Shown here one piece after another: positions 33,505 to 40,847 of a stretch of DNA of 64,000 nucleotides. Position 1 is the stretch's first letter; every line of letters begins with the position of its first letter. Below the pieces are notes generated by a model. The model saw only the letters and a list, made by a program, of their open reading frames with translations. It made no database searches and was not told the DNA's origin. The DNA comes from Nematostella vectensis (lineage: Eukaryota > Cnidaria > Anthozoa > Actiniaria > Edwardsiidae): assembly GCF_932526225.1 (NCBI RefSeq), contig NC_064038.1, positions 14,722,474-14,786,473 of the forward strand. Reading direction: 5' to 3'. A program made the position numbers and the translations under genes.

Positions 33505-34048
33505 CTACGGGGGGTGGTGGTGGGGGGTTGTCGTTATCGAGTGGTTGTCGAGTTCCCAGTCCCAGTTTCCGTTATCGTAGTAGTACCAGGCCAGGCATGC
33601 TCGTCGATGGGCCTGCACGTAGTCTAGTGGGGGAGGCGTGTTTCGAGGATGAGTGAGCGATTCTCGAAGATTGTGCATGTACCTGTTGCATCGATCGCAC
33701 ATCACCCCAATGTAGAAGGGGTCCTTGTGGTTGGCGGGGTAAATTTTCATGAATTTTTTGGTAGCGGTTTATGGTCGATTGAGCCTTTCGTTTTTCTTCG
33801 AGGACAATTTGGCCAGCGGGGTGATTTTTGTTCTTGGAGGTGAAATCACTGGCTATCCACAGGACCACTTCTTGGCTCCATGGGAAGTATTCATCTCGAC
33901 AGTGTGGACAGGATTCCTGTGGTGTTTGTTGAGCGTGTATCCATTTCCACAAACAGGGGAAATGATAGGGTTGCTTACAGCAGGGGAGTAGTTCAATGAG
34001 TTCGTCATTTCCTTCACAACAGATCATACAATTCATATGGTCATCCAT
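33505..34048 (-). pseudogene. RING-H2-like protein, frameshifted
   Basis: The N terminus has CMICCEGNDELIELLPC, then KQPYHFPCLWKWIHAQQ and CPHCRDEYFPW. This spacing of Cys/His pairs is a RING finger, typical of E3 ubiquitin ligases. The frame from 34,048 remains open to 33,572. However, from about 33,745, at an A6 run, the neighbouring frame reads more like protein, with a further Cys pair (MCDRCNRYMHNL) and LAWYYYDNGNWDW, ending at 33,505. A one-base shift at the A-run is the simplest explanation. A likely role is ubiquitin-based modification of the host cell, but that is inference. A TATA box lies 39 bp upstream. Confidence 0.65.
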
Positions 34049-34086
34049 GTTGATGTTTATGATGAGAGTGTGTGAGCTGGCTTTCT

Positions 34087-34097
34087 CTATTTTATAC
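34087..34097 (-). promoter_or_regulatory. TATA box of the RING gene
   Basis: The minus strand reads GTATAAAATAG about 39 bp before ATG 34,048. It forms half of a divergent promoter with the plus-strand box at 34,271. Confidence 0.6.
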
Positions 34098-34270
34098 TTT
34101 TCTAAAAGGATGACGTCATGGTAAGGAGCGCTTTCTAATGGTAGAAAATTCGCGGGCTTTCTTGAAGCTGTTCTCTGATTGGTTTAAATGTTTTCGCGCC
34201 ATGATGGTGGTCTGTTATTGCTTCTTACCGATTCTAGGTTTTTGATTGATTTCTAGCAAGGTCTGAGAGT

Positions 34271-34280
34271 GTATAAATAG
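34271..34280 (+). promoter_or_regulatory. TATA box of the DLDGF gene
   Basis: GTATAAATAG on the plus strand, ahead of the only plus-strand gene of the element; the first ATG in its frame is at 34,413. Confidence 0.6.
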
Positions 34281-34412
34281 CGAGGTTTCGCTTTTGTTTT
34301 TTCTATAGTGCTCGTCCACCGATGTGGAAGCAAGCCCTTGTTTCTTTTACCCGAGGGTGCTCGTTTGGATTTTTTTTTTTTTCGTGAGTGTACGCATCTC
34401 CCTTTACCTGAT

Positions 34413-35144
34413 ATGTTGGGAAGTGTCGGAATGGCTGGGATAAATTATACCAAAAAGGAAGGAGGAGGAGAAGGAATGAACCATACTGCTGCTGATGATG
34501 ATGATGATGATGAGCTTCATACCATCACGGGTATTCTTGATCTTGACGGCTTTACAGTGAATAGGGAGTTTCGGTGCAAGGAAGCAGCGTTTTGCCATCA
34601 CGGTAATGAAGTGGTTGGCAAACATTTTTCGTTCCCCATCGCATTCAATGAACTCTTGGTGAATGACCAGAGATGTGCTCGGTATAACGAGCACATCTCT
34701 GGTCAGCATATCATGAAAATGAACTTTGACCTTGCACCTAGGTTGAGCGTTCCGCACACGGAACTGAATCGTGTCGTCCAGGAGTGGTATGGCATGTATG
34801 GCCAAGGTGGAATCGTGGCGTACAAGGGTGGATCCTATGAGCACAAGGTGTTGCAAGAGCTCGGTATTCCCTACGTTAATCTGGAACTGTATGATTGCCC
34901 AAAATACGATGCATTATGGGAGTATTATGACTCTATTTAAACTCATATGAACTTTTTTGGGACAATATTGCAGTGACTTGTGGGTATCACTTTTATCAGC
35001 CTGAACAAAGCCCCGTGCACTGCCCTAGAGCTGAAGCATTTGTATTTTCCAAGTGGTTAAAGGAGAAAAAAAAGTGTATAGTAGACCCCTTCTCTCTCCA
35101 CACCATTTTGAGGCTACTGTGTAAAAAAGAACATACGAACAGCA
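34413..35144 (+). pseudogene. DLDGF-domain protein, possible DEDD-nuclease-like fold
   Basis: The open frame runs upstream to 34,308, but its first ATG is at 34,413. After an acidic stretch come GILDLDGFTVNREFRCKEAA, then GQGGIVAYKGGSYEHKVLQ, GIPYVNLELYDCPKYD and a stop at 34,940. The next frame continues at 34,973 with TCGYHFYQPEQSPVHCPRAE and AFVFSKWL, which belongs to the same family, so a shift separates them. The pattern D-x-D, then KGG-x-E, then C/H blocks recalls DEDDh 3'-5' exonucleases, but I offer this only as a structural guess. Similar uncharacterised proteins occur in invertebrate genomes. It is the only plus-strand gene here, convergent with 35,524-35,772. Confidence 0.55.
34664..34705. 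repeat. Perfect 18-bp-arm hairpin inside the DLDGF gene
   Basis: TGACCAGAGATGTGCTCG (34,664-34,681) and its exact inverse (34,688-34,705) flank the loop GTATAA. It is part of the open reading frame. Confidence 0.9.
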
Positions 35145-35219
35145 CGTTTTTTTGTAAAAAAAAACATTTTATTGCTATAAAATAGAGAATGATTCACATA
35201 ACAACATATTGTGGTTTTT

Positions 35220-35470
35220 TTTTTCCTTTTTAAAAAGGGTCCCCAATTATATTGTCCCAAAAAAAGCCTCCCTGGGTGCTCGTCTTGTGGCGGTGAGTAA
35301 ATAGGTGGTAGTGTCGATCTCCTTGTGGGTGTTTGTAGTCGTCGTCGATTAAGTCTTGGTATGCGTGATGGCCTTGGTGTGTTGGTGGGAGGTGATGGAA
35401 GTAGAGGGGTCTTGTCTACTTTTGCTAGTGATGATGCTGAGCTTGGTGTTTTGGTGGTGAAGGAAGGTTA
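35220..35470 (-). pseudogene. Ser/Pro-rich open frame, probable gene remnant
   Basis: A minus-strand frame with SSASSLAKVDKTPLLPSPP, then TRRSTLPPIYSPPQDEHPG and RLFLGQYNWGPFLKR. It follows the small gene at 35,524-35,772 in a different frame and could be its C-terminal continuation after a shift, or a separate minor protein. There is no recognised domain. Confidence 0.35.
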
Positions 35471-35523
35471 AGGGTCGGTTCCAACGAAGCTGAGGACCTT
35501 GTTCTGTTGGCTCCTCCATCGTC

Positions 35524-35772
35524 TTAGACTTTGTGCAACCATTTGAGGTATTGGTTTAACACCCAATTGTACTGACGTATTTTTGCGTCTAACAGTAACA
35601 AGGTGTTCTTCAAGATAGCTTTCATTTCTCCATCCAATCGTGCCATGATGCGGAATTGAGGGGCCGTGGTGACGTTTTTCTTGGTCATAATCATGTTGAT
35701 CATGTATTCAGGGATCATGGCCATGCGATGGGCTCCTCCTTTTTTGTGGCCACGGTAGTTGTTTTGGGCCAA
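35524..35772 (-). CDS. Small Polinton protein, unknown
   Basis: 82 codons: a basic start (MAQNNYRGHKKGGAHRM), then IPEYMINMIMTKK and a helical, amphipathic C-terminal half (MKAILKNTLLLLDAKIRQYN, WVLNQYLKWL). A strong TATA box (CTATAAATAG, minus) stands 28 bp before its ATG, which supports it as a real gene. Its place between the basic core-like proteins and the DLDGF gene suggests a virion or assembly role. I do not recognise the family. Confidence 0.5.
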   Translation of the reverse strand: MAQNNYRGHKKGGAHRMAMIPEYMINMIMTKKNVTTAPQFRIMARLDGEMKAILKNTLLLLDAKIRQYNWVLNQYLKWLHKV

Positions 35773-35799
35773 CTGAGAGGGTGAACTTTTAGGTTGTCC

Positions 35800-35809
35800 C
35801 TATTTATAG
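35800..35809 (-). promoter_or_regulatory. TATA box of the 35,772 gene
   Basis: The minus strand reads CTATAAATAG, 28 bp upstream of the ATG at 35,772. It overlaps the tail end of the upstream gene region at 35,815. Confidence 0.65.
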
Positions 35810-35814
35810 CCTAG

Positions 35815-36144
35815 CTATAGTATTTGTCTGATGACTCTGTTCAACACGGCATTAAATAAAAAGGGGATGAGAAATCTACCACGTTGACTTGTGACGAAAC
35901 GTTTTCGAGTAGTATTGGGTATTCTCTTGTTGGCCAGGGTGCGTAGTCGTTGCTGGTGAGGCTTTAGATTTTTCTTTTGAGTCTGGGAAATGGGGAGGTT
36001 ACCTTTCAATAGGTTCTTGGCAATTTCCCCCAACGTGTTTATTTGCTCCGGTGTCGCATTTGCCAGGAGACGTTGTCGCGCTTTCCCTGTGGTATGCGCG
36101 TGCACTGCAAGGAAACGCACGTTCCTTTTCAGTCGGCTAGACAT
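35815..36144 (-). CDS. Polinton-conserved small basic protein
   Basis: 109 codons, strongly basic: MSSRLKRNVRFLAVHA, then LLANATPEQINTLGEIAKNL, LLKGNLPISQTQKKNLK and LRTLANKRIPN, with a hydrophobic tail (RFLIPFLFNAVLNRVIRQIL). The overall pattern (KR-rich start, LL-x-NA, N-LLKGN-x-P-[LI]-[ST]-x2-Q-K+-L, hydrophobic end) recurs in many Polinton/adintovirus-type loci beside capsid genes. Its role is unproven; a DNA-binding core or membrane-active virion protein similar in style to adenovirus core proteins is plausible. The frame is intact. Confidence 0.65.
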   Translation of the reverse strand: MSSRLKRNVRFLAVHAHTTGKARQRLLANATPEQINTLGEIAKNLLKGNLPISQTQKKNLKPHQQRLRTLANKRIPNTTRKRFVTSQRGRFLIPFLFNAVLNRVIRQIL

Positions 36145-36189
36145 GACGAAATGAGACTAGGTACGCAGAGTCTTTGTTATTCATATAGT

Positions 36190-36762
36190 TCACACCCATC
36201 GTGTTCTCCATGCTGGATTACTTTTGCCAACGAGGACTTGTCCCCCGCGTTGGTTTGTTCCATGACCAGACACACGACGGGTGGTGGCGCATTTGGTCTT
36301 GGTTGTGGTGTCACCGTTTTGTTCACGACTCTTGCGGGTTGTACACTTTTTAGTGGTTTTGGCTCCTCCTCTTGCACTACCACGGGAAGAGGCACGACTT
36401 GTGGTGGGTGTGGGTGGGGTACGGGTGCGACTTCCTGTACGATTTCTGGGTGTTGACGTTGGTGAAGGAGGAGCAATACTCCCCACGGAAGATATCATCC
36501 CTGGTGATAAACGTGAGCTAATACTACTAATACTGCTACTTCCAGCAGGAGTACCAGCTACAGCTCTGAAGGCCTCAAGCAAATTGGTGCGCCGTGGTGC
36601 TGTTTTCTTTTTAGTGGTGATACGTCCCATAGCACTACCAGCTCGTCGCCGTTGAACCGAGATTCGTCGCCGCTTGTCGGGTCTGCCACTGCGTCGTCGC
36701 GAGATAGAGGATCGTGGTGTAAACGATGGCGGTGTACGTCGTTGTTGTCGAGGTGTACTCAC
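36190..36762 (-). CDS. Arg/Ser/Thr-rich core-like protein
   Basis: An uninterrupted 190-codon frame, very basic and of low complexity: MSTPRQQRRTPPSFTPRSS, SRRRSGRPDKRRRISVQRRR, LLEAFRAVAGTPAGSSSISS, then a Thr/Pro/Arg tail. Such composition fits a DNA-condensing virion core protein. Near the 3' end another minus-strand frame gives a Pro/Val-rich reading (36,177-36,476), so the true C terminus is uncertain and a shift may lie near 36,470. It probably forms one gene, or two adjacent genes, with 36,838-37,116. Confidence 0.5.
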   Translation of the reverse strand: MSTPRQQRRTPPSFTPRSSISRRRSGRPDKRRRISVQRRRAGSAMGRITTKKKTAPRRTNLLEAFRAVAGTPAGSSSISSISSRLSPGMISSVGSIAPPSPTSTPRNRTGSRTRTPPTPTTSRASSRGSARGGAKTTKKCTTRKSREQNGDTTTKTKCATTRRVSGHGTNQRGGQVLVGKSNPAWRTRWV

Positions 36763-36837
36763 GGGTGGAGTGGATGCCAGGGGAGACAGGACTGGTGATA
36801 GGGATGATGAGATCTCGAGGAGTACCCCGAATTCGTC

Positions 36838-37116
36838 TCAGAGAATAGTGTCGATTGCTGAAGCTACAGAGGATGAGGAGGTGGAGAGTGTGGATGTGGA
36901 AGGGGGGCTAAGCCCTTCCGGTGGTGTGGGCGGAGAAAGACCATGGCGTCTACTCAATTTTGCTTCTGCTCTGTAACGTGCTCGCGCACTTGCTGTGGGT
37001 CGTCCACGTGCGCCCCCACGTGTGACACCGCCACGAGTACAGGGTGTACCTCGTGTGATACCACCACGGGTGCGTACTACTCCACGTGTTCCTCCTCTTG
37101 TCCTGGCCATCGTCAA
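36838..37116 (-). CDS. TRGG-repeat basic protein
   Basis: 92 codons beginning MTMARTRGGTRGVVRTRGGI, with five or six TRGG-like repeats, then ARARYRAEAKLSRRHG and a Ser-rich end. Very basic and rich in Gly and Arg, consistent with binding DNA in a virion core. Its TATA box lies 28 bp upstream, over the stop codon of the ATPase gene. It may originally have continued into the Arg-rich frame at 36,762. Confidence 0.5.
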   Translation of the reverse strand: MTMARTRGGTRGVVRTRGGITRGTPCTRGGVTRGGARGRPTASARARYRAEAKLSRRHGLSPPTPPEGLSPPSTSTLSTSSSSVASAIDTIL

Positions 37117-37143
37117 CTGAAATGGGGTGCTTTCCCTTCACCT

Positions 37144-37152
37144 CTATTTATG
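37144..37152 (-). promoter_or_regulatory. TATA box on the ATPase stop codon
   Basis: The minus strand reads CATAAATAG. Its last six bases are the final Lys codon and TAG stop of the ATPase. The next ATG (37,116) is 28 bp downstream. Confidence 0.6.
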
Positions 37153-37667
37153 CGCTTTTGGGTACGCATCCATCACATAATCTAACTGTCCTAGAAACGG
37201 TTGTTGTGCAAGCATGCGTACTCCCAATTGGTTCCTCGAGATTTTGAACAACACAAAGTAATGGCCATTGGTCGAAGCTGTACGTGATTTTCCTCCAGGG
37301 AATACAATCTGTGACAAAAATAGGGTGGTGATATCATGGTGATGAGATTCTTGGGTGAAAACTTTCACCACCCGGTCAATTTGATCCATTAGGTCGTCCA
37401 TGATGAGCAAGCTTGGGCTATCGTGTTTTCCAAATAGGTCTGTGATGGAGTCGGGTAAACCATGATGGAATGCGACGCCCAGTTGACGTTGCATCGACTC
37501 AAATAAGGGTTGCCATTCCCCATAAAAATAGACGATTTTACGAAATATTTTGTCAAAGGCCCGAGTTGCTTGTTGCAACAAGGCATTGACCCAGGCGTTT
37601 TTTCCCGATTGACTAGGGCCTACCACCATGACGGCACAAGGGGGCAACGAAATCGACAATCATCCAT
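37144..37667 (-). pseudogene. FtsK/HerA-type genome-packaging ATPase
   Basis: The P-loop VVGPSQSGKNAW (Walker A), a hydrophobic strand ending in DD (SLLIMDDLMD, Walker B) and a later TTLFLSQIVFPGG sensor-like segment identify the DNA-packaging ATPase of the Polinton/adintovirus type. It would pump the genome into capsids. About 172 codons are in the main frame. The likely ATG at 37,667 is in another frame, joined at a C5 run near 37,640, so a one-base shift removes the natural start. The C terminus ends soon after LDYVMDAY, at a TAG that is also part of the next gene's TATA box; this seems short for the family. It lies between protease and core-like genes. Confidence 0.8.
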
Positions 37668-37890
37668 CCTGCTCGACACCTCTAGGGAAAATGATCTTGC
37701 CCACCCCGCCTCTTTCCTCTTATAAGTAGGAATGATGACAAGAACACACAGGTAGTCCAAAGAAATTTATTAGTAGTATTATTTTATTTATTAAGTTAGT
37801 CGTAATAACAATGATTCATAGTTAAGGGAGTACTAAAGAGTGCTGGGGTACAGCACACTGACGCCAAGGGCAATACGGTACAAGACGTTG

Positions 37891-38379
37891 TCAATCACGT
37901 AGTCGGTGTTGTGACAAGGCTCTCACGTGGAACGTGTCGTGTACAAACATGCACACCACTTGATCGTTCCAATCGGGGTGAGTGCTAAACATGGAAGTAA
38001 TGTCTTCCAAAGGTTTGTTTCGAGTACGGTGCCACAAGAAAAACAAACAGTACTGTCCACACACGGCAGAGTTTAAAGCTTGGAGACGTTGTGGATTCGT
38101 CACGAGGCGTGGACGTAGAGCACAAAAATCTACCATGTTCTGTCCATACGCTTGTGGGGGGGAACCAAAACTATCCCACCATTCACATCGGTGTGAAGTA
38201 AATTAGACCGCTAACCAAAGGCTTCCCGGTTTGTTGCTAGGATCTACATTCGCTGCGCATCCGTTACCGTATTCAGGGATGAAGGTAGGTAGACGATCTG
38301 AGGGGAAAACCCCTTCACGGGTTCTATTTAGGGATCGCTGCGTGCCATGGCTTCCACTTCTTCGGTCCTCTTGTGTCTA
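37891..38379 (-). pseudogene. Adenain-like cysteine protease, inactivated
   Basis: The C-terminal frame (from 38,136) has LQALNSAVCGQYCLFFL, the nucleophile-cysteine block of adenovirus-type maturation proteases. Upstream in the same frame lie EWWDSFGSPP, the acidic-residue block, and GVFPSDRLP near the N terminus. Two defects are visible. The codon before the conserved Trp (38,218-38,220), where the catalytic His belongs, encodes Leu. Five codons on, at 38,203-38,205, is an in-frame TAA. A further shift separates the N-terminal MMNLGLDTRG from the rest. Such proteases cleave capsid precursors during maturation; this copy cannot. It sits between capsid and ATPase genes. Confidence 0.8.
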
Positions 38380-38431
38380 GTCCAAGATTCATCATTCCTC
38401 CCCAGCCGTTATCAATTTTTTTTTCAGTTTT

Positions 38432-39629
38432 TTAACCTTGAATGTCGTACATCACGTTGCGAGCAGGGTCTTTTTTCATGTTGTTGTTGAATTCGCCGAA
38501 AGGCACGACTGTGTACACCTTGTCGGTGGCTTGACTGAAGGTTAATTCGAGCGTCACCACTCCTTTATACTGAGGCTGGAAGTACCCGGATGATGCATTC
38601 GCAGCACCTGTGAAGTCAAAGGGGAATAAGGCGTACCCCTTCTTGAATTCTTCACGTGTTATGTTTAGTCCTTTTCCGCGATACGGACCACACACGTTGT
38701 CGAACAGCAGGTGATACAAGTCCACGTCTTGACCGTCTATGTTTTTGAGATTCGTGATGGGTGTCTCGTTTCCATCCACTTTGACCTCGATACTGTTTAG
38801 ATGGGGCATCTGGAAATTGAAGGGGATCTTTTTATAATGGCCATTGTACGCGGCATCCTCGACGATTCCAAAAATCGTCCGTTTTGACTACAGCAGTAGT
38901 TAAGGGGTACTTGGCCAAGTTGTGCTTGAGCATTTCATTGGCGTGATTCAACCTGACAGAGTCGGTGGAAGTCACGTGGTACAGGCGAAGAACTGCTCCC
39001 TTGGAAATTTAAAATTTTCCATTTCCACCATGGGACATGAGAGCAAATTATGGTTTTTGCAGTTCAATTCTGATCTTGATGAGAATTTGGTCCAGTAGGT
39101 ACCGCTCGGAATGGAATATGTCGCAGAATAGAGGGCCGGTCAGTCCATGGGTTGCACTTTCAGCCGTGAAGGTGGAGCGTGTTGTCAATCCCAGGTTTAG
39201 AGCGCCACTACCTCTCAATTCGTTGACTTCCATATGACCAGCTGTGTCTTTGTACCAGAGGGCACCAGTCAAGTACGACTCTTGGGCTTCCTTAGAGTAG
39301 TTAAAGAGTGATTCAATGTAGGCACGGTACGCATACGAATCCGATTGTAGTGTAAAGGGTCTATTATTCAATTCAACCTTGACTTGCTTGATCATCGAAT
39401 GCAAGGCATTGTTTACAAAGGCAACTTTTTTGCCTGCAGAAAGGTTAGCGCCATCATTTTTTATGAATTTCACTTCCAGTCGGATGTGTGTTTTCTTCAG
39501 ATCAATATAAGTGGAACTTGGGTAAATGTACCACTCAATGTGATTGCCTTCTTCATAAGATGGCGTATACGGAATATAAATGCCCTTTTGTACGGCCACA
39601 TCTGTTGCCGGAAGTGTAAACAAATTCAT
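38432..39629 (-). pseudogene. Polinton capsid protein (probably double-jelly-roll major capsid)
   Basis: Two long frames (39,629-39,048 and 38,809-38,432) and a linking piece belong to one ~400-codon protein. Phrases include EWYIYPSSTYIDLKKTHIRL, HSMIKQVKVELN, GPLFCDIFHSERYLLDQI, then VRLNHANEMLKHNLAKYP, and near the end REEFKKGYALFPFDF. This matches a capsid family widespread in Polintons, annotated in databases as F54H12.2-like. I take it as the major capsid protein, though a minor-capsid role cannot be excluded. Two in-frame TAA codons (about 39,045 and 39,010) and one shift near 38,880 break it. It is the second gene from the right end. Confidence 0.8.
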
Positions 39630-39711
39630 CCCCGCATTGGCGACTTGTTTTGACCCGGTAAAGACACTAATTATAATGATGATGATAGAGTGAGAGAGCT
39701 CTTTATCTTTT

Positions 39712-40122
39712 TTATTTTTTATCTTTTTTTCTAGTCAAAGATATCACATCAAGCTCATTATATGATTCCTTGGACTCTTCCTCCTCTTCCTCATCGCTAG
39801 TGTCACTCTCGATGACAACTACTTTTTCGGCTTCTTCGCCATCGGTGTCACTTCCACTACATCTGGCATCTCCTCCTCCTCTTCCTCCTCCACATCCTCC
39901 TCCTCCTCCTCCACATCTTCTTTTATGAGTTGGGGAACTGGGACGCTTACGTTTACGCAGGTTGTAGGGAGCTTCTTGCCTTTGACCTTCTTCTTGGAGG
40001 GTGGTGTCCATAGTGGTACAGCCTTCATCTTCTTTACTTCTTTGCCGGTCGCATTTCTTGTTTGGAGGTCTCACGTCAAATCCACAAATCCACATGGGTA
40101 TCGCACTTTTAGGCAGACCCAA
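39712..40122 (-). CDS. Polinton protein with acidic tail, unknown
   Basis: 136 codons: MGLPKSAIPMWICGFDVRPP, a basic stretch (YNLRKRKRPSSPTHKRRC), a glycine-rich linker, then an acidic region (ESDTSDEEEEEESKESYNEL). The basic-Gly-acidic layout suggests a nuclear protein, and RKRKRP resembles a nuclear-localisation signal. An alternative overlapping minus frame (40,028-39,819, starting MKAVPLWTPPSKKK) also looks plausible, so a shift may affect this gene. It lies next to the right terminal repeat, upstream of the capsid gene. No family recognised. Confidence 0.4.
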   Translation of the reverse strand: MGLPKSAIPMWICGFDVRPPNKKCDRQRSKEDEGCTTMDTTLQEEGQRQEAPYNLRKRKRPSSPTHKRRCGGGGGGCGGGRGGGDARCSGSDTDGEEAEKVVVIESDTSDEEEEEESKESYNELDVISLTRKKDKK

Positions 40123-40247
40123 CTTTTTTAACCTCTACGTTACAAAAACACTTCATCATCAACAAACAAAGCAGCAATGTTCTTCGCTTCAAAATTTCGA
40201 TCTTACATATCCTTTTTAGGTATTCCATAATAATACCTACACCTATG

Positions 40248-40488
40248 ACGTCACTTCCGCCGGATATATCCCCACCAATCACCACCCACCCCCTCCCCAC
40301 TCCAAAGTCCAAAGACCAAAGGACAAAGTCCATCTGTGACGTCACTTCCACCCGATATATTCGGACCAATCATGGCCGGGGGACTGGAATCCACCCGATA
40401 TATAGACTACCTTTACTACTTTTATAAACGAAGTTAAAGCACATGCTATAATAAACAATGCGCTGAGTTGAGTGGCTTTCCTGTGCTG
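40248..40488. repeat. Polinton-like right terminal inverted repeat
   Basis: The inverse of the left repeat, without the foldback insertion. It has GACGTCACTTCCGCCGGATA and GTGACGTCACTTCCACCCGA, two CRE-bearing repeats, and ends CTGTGCTG. Confidence 0.85.
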
Positions 40489-40542
40489 AAATTAGCCAGA
40501 ACGTAGAAGTTGCTGAATTAGCCGGAGCAAATGAAGCCGTAG

Positions 40543-40626
40543 TCTCCTGCGCAGCCGTCCTTAGTGTCAGTCTCTAATCCGTGGGGAGGGATTCGAGACT
40601 GACACTAAGGACGGCTGCGCAGGAGA
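40543..40626. repeat. Perfect hairpin, 32-bp arms, flanked by a direct repeat
   Basis: Arms at 40,543-40,574 and 40,595-40,626 are exact inverses, with a 20-base loop that itself has AATCC/GGATT. AATGAAGCCG stands on both sides, so it looks like an insertion with a 10-bp duplication. It is 55 bp outside the right end of the Polinton-like element. Confidence 0.9.
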
Positions 40627-40847
40627 TTAATGAAGCCGAAGCCGGGCAACGAACATACGTCTCCGTGGCAACTGCAAACAGATGCTCCCTTGGACGAAGC
40701 CAACTCGCCACCACAGGAAGCCGTTCAACACCCTATAAACCAGCAACATGAATAATGATATTACCAGACAACAGCACATCAAGCTACGCGGATCACGGAC
40801 ACAGAAAATCAAGAGTCAAGCATACAAACTGCCCACAGCGACGGTCC

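Larger units (their letters stand above)
32182..40488. mobile_element. Polinton/Maverick-like (adintovirus-like) element, replication genes absent
   Basis: Inverted repeats bound ~8.3 kb of densely packed virus-like genes: capsid, adenain-type protease, packaging ATPase, basic core-like proteins, a RING gene and a DLDGF gene. This is the morphogenesis module of Polintons, which are normally 15-20 kb and also carry a protein-primed family B polymerase and a retrovirus-like integrase. I looked for both and found neither. The element is either internally deleted or a non-autonomous form mobilised in trans. Most genes are disrupted, so it is an old copy. The outermost ~60 bp of the inverted repeat are nearly identical; a target duplication is not clear. 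Confidence 0.85.

Noticed and set aside
34940-34972. Short intron joining the two DLDGF frames (a TTGCAG acceptor is present)
   Set aside because: The available GT donors do not give the correct phase, and introns are not expected in this type of gene. A frameshift is simpler.
36281-36655. Plus-strand frame of 124 codons over the core-like gene
   Set aside because: It is the antisense shadow of a Ser/Arg/Thr-rich minus-strand gene and has no features of its own.
32799-39629. Reassigned TAA codon in the virus-like element, since the in-frame stops noted in three genes are all TAA
   Set aside because: The protease also lost its catalytic His and several genes have frameshifts, so ordinary decay explains the stops better. 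Normal TAA and TAG stops also end genes here.
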